A stretch of 45,990 nucleotides of DNA, taken from the NCBI GenBank assembly GCA_947450095.1, contig CANFUF010000012.1, forward strand, positions 1 through 45,990. The letters run 5' to 3'. This document shows, one piece after another, positions 42,289 through 45,990 of the stretch (the stretch's first letter is position 1; every line of letters begins with the position of its first letter). A program made the position numbers and the translations under genes. The DNA comes from Roseiflexaceae bacterium (GTDB lineage Bacteria; Chloroflexota; Chloroflexia; Chloroflexales; Roseiflexaceae). Under the pieces are notes generated by a model that saw nothing but the letters and a program-made list of their open reading frames with translations, did not search any database and was not told the DNA's origin.

Positions 42289-43318
42289 TGTATACCTCTT
42301 CTAGCATGGCGACGGTTTCGTCCCAGCCGACACAAGCATCGGTGACAGAGACGCCGTATTGCAGATTGTTGATGTCGGCACCGATACTTTGCTTGCCTTC
42401 GAACAAATTGCTTTCGACCATCATGCCAATCATCTGGCGCACGCCCTGTTTGCGCAAGGCAAGGCCTGATTGCCAGACTGTTCGTTGACGGCGATGGTCA
42501 GAGCCCGAATTGGCGTGGCTACAGTCAATCATGACTGCAGGGGACAATTTGGCGGCTTTCATGAGGTCGATGGTTTTGACGACACTGGCTTCATCGTAAT
42601 TGGTGCCGAGGCGACTCCCGCGCAAAATCACAAAGCCATCGGGGTTGCCGGTGGTTTTGACCACGGCGCCTTGGCCATCTTGGGTGATACCGAGGAAGCT
42701 GTGGGGAGCGGCACCGGAAATACAGGCATGCACGGCCACATCAACCGAGCCATCGGTGCCGTTTTTGAAGCCCACCGGCATCGACAAGCCACTGGCTAAT
42801 GCACGGTGCATCTGCGATTCGGTGGTACGGGCCCCAATCGCCGCCAGGACGACCAAGTCCGAGGTGTATTGGGCACTAATAGGGTCGAGCATTTCGGTGG
42901 CGGTAGGAAGCCCCATGGCGGTAATATCGCACAAGAGTTTACGGGCGATTTCGAGGCCAGCACCCATATCAAACGAACCATCGAGGTGCGGGTCGTTGAT
43001 GAGTCCACGCCAGCCGACGGTAGTGCGGGGTTTTTCGAGATAAACGCGCATCACAATCAACATGCGGTCGCGCATGCGGGCTGCCACTTCGGCTAATTTT
43101 TGGGCATAATCATGGGCTGCCGCAATATCATGGATCGAACATGGTCCAATGACGACCAGCAAGCGCGGGTCGTCCCCATTGATAATTCGGCGAATCGTCT
43201 GACGCGATTCATACACGGTGGTCATCATATTGGGCGAAAGCGGATATTGTTGTTTGAGCGCACGTGGCGACGGCATATATCCCATTTCGCGGACCCGAAC
43301 ATCATCAACTAAACTCAC
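42278..43318 (-). CDS. 3-deoxy-7-phosphoheptulonate (DAHP) synthase, class I
   Basis: This 346-residue enzyme begins the shikimate pathway by joining PEP with erythrose 4-phosphate. It has LLVVIGPCSIHDIAAA (metal-binding Cys at C60), MRVYLEKPRTTVGWRGLINDP, LPTATEMLDPISAQYTSDLV, GARTTESQMHRALASGLSMPVGFKNGTDG and MIDCSHANSG, which place it in the AroF/G/H alpha group. Which aromatic amino acid inhibits it is not visible. GTG 43318 with GAGG seven bases away is preferred to GTG 43324. It is flanked by an MFS transporter gene and kynureninase, an unusual neighbourhood for a primary enzyme. Confidence 0.97.
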   Translation of the reverse strand: MSLVDDVRVREMGYMPSPRALKQQYPLSPNMMTTVYESRQTIRRIINGDDPRLLVVIGPCSIHDIAAAHDYAQKLAEVAARMRDRMLIVMRVYLEKPRTTVGWRGLINDPHLDGSFDMGAGLEIARKLLCDITAMGLPTATEMLDPISAQYTSDLVVLAAIGARTTESQMHRALASGLSMPVGFKNGTDGSVDVAVHACISGAAPHSFLGITQDGQGAVVKTTGNPDGFVILRGSRLGTNYDEASVVKTIDLMKAAKLSPAVMIDCSHANSGSDHRRQRTVWQSGLALRKQGVRQMIGMMVESNLFEGKQSIGADINNLQYGVSVTDACVGWDETVAMLEEVYNVV

Positions 43319-43343
43319 AACCACACCTCGTCACTATCCTGAT

Positions 43344-44609
43344 TTACGGTACTTCTATTTCGGGGAGTGGCGCAGGGATGCGAATCCAGTAGGCGAGGAT
43401 GACCGACGCCAAAATACACACCCCACCCACCCCAAAAATAACCATTTCACTGACCTGCGCTACGATAAGAATCGGCGTCAACAACGGGATCACAATCCCA
43501 CGCACCCCAGATACCACATGCACCACCGAAAAATAAATTTCGAGGCGTTTACGGTCAGCGAGCGCCATTGCCGTCGTAGTAAACCCCAAATCAAAGCCCC
43601 CAAACAACAATCCCTGACCGATAAATGCTGGTACCAGCCACCAAATCGACGTGGCAAACATGAAGCAAAACGGCATCATGGCCCCACATAACATGCTAAT
43701 CACCAGCACCCAAATGGGGCCGCGGCGATCGACCATGCCGCCCCAAAAGAAGTAGCCGAGGAGCCAGGTAATCGATTGGATGAGCCCCAAATAGCCAACT
43801 TCGGTATAAGAAAGCCCCAAGCGGTTGACCTGTACGATGGCATAGAGGGGTGCACCGAGCAACGTGCCACAACCAAACAGGGTATTGAGAAACAAAAACA
43901 TCATGAATGAGCGGTTTTTGGCGATTTCACGGAGCATCGTCATAAATGGTGTACGGACAACTCCTGGAGCGGCCAGCACCGGTGAATCGTCCGTCTTTAA
44001 GCGTTGGAACATCGCTGAGGCAGCCAGCCCCACCACACCAAAACACGGCAATAAAATTGTATAGCTATAGTGGTCGAGTAACCAGCCCGCCACCGGGGTC
44101 ATGCACAAAATCGTAAAGGTCATGCCAATCCGAATGAACCCCATGATCCGACCGCGGACATCGTTGGGATACATGCGTTCCATTAAGCGGACATAGCCGG
44201 GGGACGGCATCACTTCGCATATCCAAAAAATCCCAAGGAGCACCATGAACAGTGGCACATTGCCTGCGACCAGTGGCACCAGCAAAAACATACTGCGGCC
44301 CACGGCCCAAATGCCATTAGCGATTTTGATGATGCGGTAGCGTTGAAACAACACCGCACTAATCGGGGTAAAAATCAATCCGAGTGATTGAAATACCACA
44401 TAAATGGCTAATTCACTTGCTGTCGCACCCATTTTGCGTAGCACCACCGGCATAAAACCGACGGTCACCGCCCAAAACACCCCATAAATCATGGAGGCGA
44501 ACGTTTCGGTCCAGACATTATGGCGCACATCACTACGCATCGGGCCGAGCATCATTCGCTCGACCCGATGCATCATTGCCTGCACAACTGACGGAGAAGC
44601 GGTAGGCAT
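43344..44609 (-). CDS. MFS transporter in the kynureninase operon
   Basis: This 421-residue permease has twelve predicted membrane segments, with RLMERMYPNDVRGRIMGFIR and GGMVDRRGPIWVLVISM matching MFS cytoplasmic-loop signatures. Its start codon overlaps the aminotransferase stop by one base (TAATG) and it ends 25 bases before DAHP synthase, so it belongs to the same transcript. By context it may export an aromatic or anthranilate-type product, or import a precursor; no substrate can be read from the sequence. It is similar in layout to the MFS protein at 37491, but that is a general impression. Confidence 0.88.
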   Translation of the reverse strand: MPTASPSVVQAMMHRVERMMLGPMRSDVRHNVWTETFASMIYGVFWAVTVGFMPVVLRKMGATASELAIYVVFQSLGLIFTPISAVLFQRYRIIKIANGIWAVGRSMFLLVPLVAGNVPLFMVLLGIFWICEVMPSPGYVRLMERMYPNDVRGRIMGFIRIGMTFTILCMTPVAGWLLDHYSYTILLPCFGVVGLAASAMFQRLKTDDSPVLAAPGVVRTPFMTMLREIAKNRSFMMFLFLNTLFGCGTLLGAPLYAIVQVNRLGLSYTEVGYLGLIQSITWLLGYFFWGGMVDRRGPIWVLVISMLCGAMMPFCFMFATSIWWLVPAFIGQGLLFGGFDLGFTTTAMALADRKRLEIYFSVVHVVSGVRGIVIPLLTPILIVAQVSEMVIFGVGGVCILASVILAYWIRIPAPLPEIEVP

Positions 44610-45814
44610 TACGATGCGCGCACCGATTTCATCGCTGCCCCGAGTCGGCGAATCCCCTCGATAATGTTGTCGACATTTTGGTAGCTAAATGCCAAGCGGA
44701 TTTCGTGGGTGCCTTGGCCATTGGCATAACAACCAAGCCCGGGCAAACAAGTGACCCCATGTTCACGACCAGCGGCAATGACTTTGGGAGCCGGGAGATC
44801 TGCAGGCAAGTAACAATAGATGAAAAAACCACCCGTTGGCACCACATAGCGCACATCGGCGGGGAAGTGTTCCGTAATTGCTTTGACCATCACATCGCGT
44901 TTGTGGCGATAGTTGGTGTTGAGTTCGCCGATGTGGGCTTCGAGTTTGCCGTCTGAAGCAAAGCGCTCGACCAAACGGGTCAAGAAGGGACCACTCGAAC
45001 CTTCGACTTTGAACTTACGTAGGCGCTTGATGATGGCCTCGGGTCCACAGGTCCATGCCATACGCACGCCAGGCGCGAGGATTTTGGAGAAGGTGCCGAC
45101 GTTGATTACCCAGCCTTGGGTGTCGAGGGCAATTAATTGAGGCAACGCTTCACCTTCAAACCGCAAATCACCATAGGCATCGTCTTCGACAATCAGTACG
45201 CCATATTGGGCGGCCAAGGCCACCAAGCGCTTGCGATTGGCGAGGGGCATCAAGGTGCCGGTAGGATTTTGGAAGGTTGGCGTGGTGTAGATGAATTTGG
45301 GGTGGATGCCACGGCTCTTGAGGTCGGCTAGCATGGCTTCGAGGGCATCGATGTCCATACCATCTTCAAGCACAGTGACGGTTTCAATTTTGGCACCGGC
45401 TTCTTGGAACGAGCGTACGGCTCCCATGAAACAGGGACCTTCGACAATCACGGTATCGCCTGGATCAACCAAAATTTGAGGCAACAGTGCCAAAATTTGA
45501 CTTGATCCGTATGAAATCAAGACGTTTGCGGGATTGGCTTGGGTCACACCCCGGGCATGCATACGGTTTACCACCAATTTGACCAAGCCTGGGTACGTGG
45601 GGCCATAATTGAGGGCGCCGTTGACGTCTTCGGCTAAAATCTCGGCGGTGGCTTCGACTAATTCCTTGACCGGGAAGTGTTCTGGATCAGCAAAACCGTA
45701 GGCCAAACTAATCGTCCCATCGGGTTCGGGAGCCCACTCGGCGCCGTCACCTGCCAGTTTGGCGCGGGTAGAAAACAAGGCATCAAGCGTTAATTGGCCT
45801 GCGTCACTGCTCAT
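44609..45814 (-). CDS. PLP-dependent aminotransferase, class I/II (LysN/aromatic type)
   Basis: This 401-residue fold-type I transaminase has SLAYGFADPEHFP, NYGPTYPGLVKLVVNRM, YTTPTFQNPTGTLMP (N183), VEDDAYGDLRFEG (D211-D212, Y214), the Schiff-base lysine K244 in GTFSKILAPGVRMAW and the substrate carboxylate arginine in THEIRLAFSY. The pattern matches the 2-aminoadipate/aromatic aminotransferase group (LysN, KAT-like) without a MocR-type DNA-binding domain. It could act on kynurenine or an aromatic amino acid, which would fit the operon. AGGA precedes ATG 45814. First gene of the operon, with its own promoter. Confidence 0.92.
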   Translation of the reverse strand: MSSDAGQLTLDALFSTRAKLAGDGAEWAPEPDGTISLAYGFADPEHFPVKELVEATAEILAEDVNGALNYGPTYPGLVKLVVNRMHARGVTQANPANVLISYGSSQILALLPQILVDPGDTVIVEGPCFMGAVRSFQEAGAKIETVTVLEDGMDIDALEAMLADLKSRGIHPKFIYTTPTFQNPTGTLMPLANRKRLVALAAQYGVLIVEDDAYGDLRFEGEALPQLIALDTQGWVINVGTFSKILAPGVRMAWTCGPEAIIKRLRKFKVEGSSGPFLTRLVERFASDGKLEAHIGELNTNYRHKRDVMVKAITEHFPADVRYVVPTGGFFIYCYLPADLPAPKVIAAGREHGVTCLPGLGCYANGQGTHEIRLAFSYQNVDNIIEGIRRLGAAMKSVRAS

Positions 45815-45851
45815 GTTACATTCCTATTCTGTGCGGGAGAAATCCGCTAAT

Positions 45852-45882
45852 ATTGTAACAGAAATAAATTCCCTTTATTCAA
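45852..45882 (-). promoter_or_regulatory. Promoter of the aminotransferase-kynureninase operon
   Basis: On the minus strand TTGAAT (45882-45877) and TGT-TACAAT (extended -10; TACAAT at 45857-45852) are 19 bases apart, a somewhat long spacer offset by the extended -10. It lies 38 bases before ATG 45814. Confidence 0.55.
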
Positions 45883-45912
45883 TACCTACGCCAAAATCCC
45901 ACCCCTAGCGTC

Positions 45913-45950
45913 ATTCCATGCCGGTTGCGATGGCAACCGCAGCGTGGAAT
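45913..45950. repeat. REP-like nested palindrome
   Basis: ATTCCA (45913-45918) pairs with TGGAAT (45945-45950), and inside it CGGTTGC (45922-45928) pairs with GCAACCG (45933-45939) around GATG. The flanks GTCATTCC and GGAATCTC are the typical ends of dispersed bacterial extragenic palindromes. Only one copy is in the window, so repetitiveness is inferred from form. The rest of 45951-45990 shows no gene. Confidence 0.6.
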
Positions 45951-45990
45951 CTCCCGAGGCTTGCCATAGGATAGTCACACGACGGCGGGG

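Noticed and set aside
43218-43691. 157-residue frame opposite DAHP synthase and the MFS gene
   Set aside because: It crosses the junction of two conserved minus-strand genes and is low-complexity and charged.

Overview
This window looks like a chromosomal segment from a member of the Chloroflexota, class Chloroflexia. A Herpetosiphon-like filamentous bacterium is the closest guess. The guess rests on near-balanced base composition, sigma70-type promoters with AGGAG-type ribosome sites, a CruF-type carotenoid hydratase, and the combination of FAD-oxidoreductase, YyaL-like and TY-Chap-like proteins. No database search was possible, so the taxonomy is an inference. I see no phage, plasmid, insertion sequence, CRISPR, rRNA or tRNA.

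Layout. 1-4.6 kb: a 16-bp tandem repeat array cut by the window edge, a TspO-related membrane protein, a GH51 arabinofuranosidase, and a chaperone-like protein paired with a cytosolic HtrA-type protease. 4.6-8.5 kb (minus strand): a group of oxidative enzymes (PhyH-type dioxygenase, Rieske oxygenase, cytochrome P450) with an FKBP isomerase among them. 8.8-10.7 kb: a GT39-type membrane glycosyltransferase.

10.68-24.4 kb is the core of the window, a long branched-chain amino acid supra-operon: ilvB-ilvN-ilvC-leuA-pheA-cimA-ilvE-leuC-(small membrane protein)-leuD-leuB, then a TagA-type glycosyltransferase and an ABC permease. It starts with a near-consensus promoter. The leader encodes a 24-residue peptide (10741-10815) in which 11 residues are Leu, Val or Ile, followed by a strong intrinsic terminator. 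Alternative pairings in the leader can be drawn, so this is a textbook-style transcription attenuator. LeuA and CimA together imply that isoleucine is made through citramalate, and PheA adds phenylalanine. ilvD is not present. A second promoter with a perfect palindrome precedes ilvE.

24.5-39.8 kb: a compact mixed region holding an ABC substrate-binding lipoprotein, a HAD phosphatase, a YyaL protein, GNAT acetyltransferases, a DUF192 lipoprotein coupled to a previously uncalled 43-residue lipoprotein, an SRPBCC protein, an FAD oxidoreductase head-to-head with a deacetylase-like protein, CruF, HyuB, a DUF2227 protein, a TetR repressor divergent from an MFS pump, and an aldo/keto reductase. Several convergent genes overlap at their 3' ends.

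39.8-45.9 kb: a THUMP-type RNA methyltransferase, a bidirectional terminator, then a tight minus-strand operon: PLP aminotransferase, MFS transporter, DAHP synthase, kynureninase. The window ends in a REP-like palindrome.
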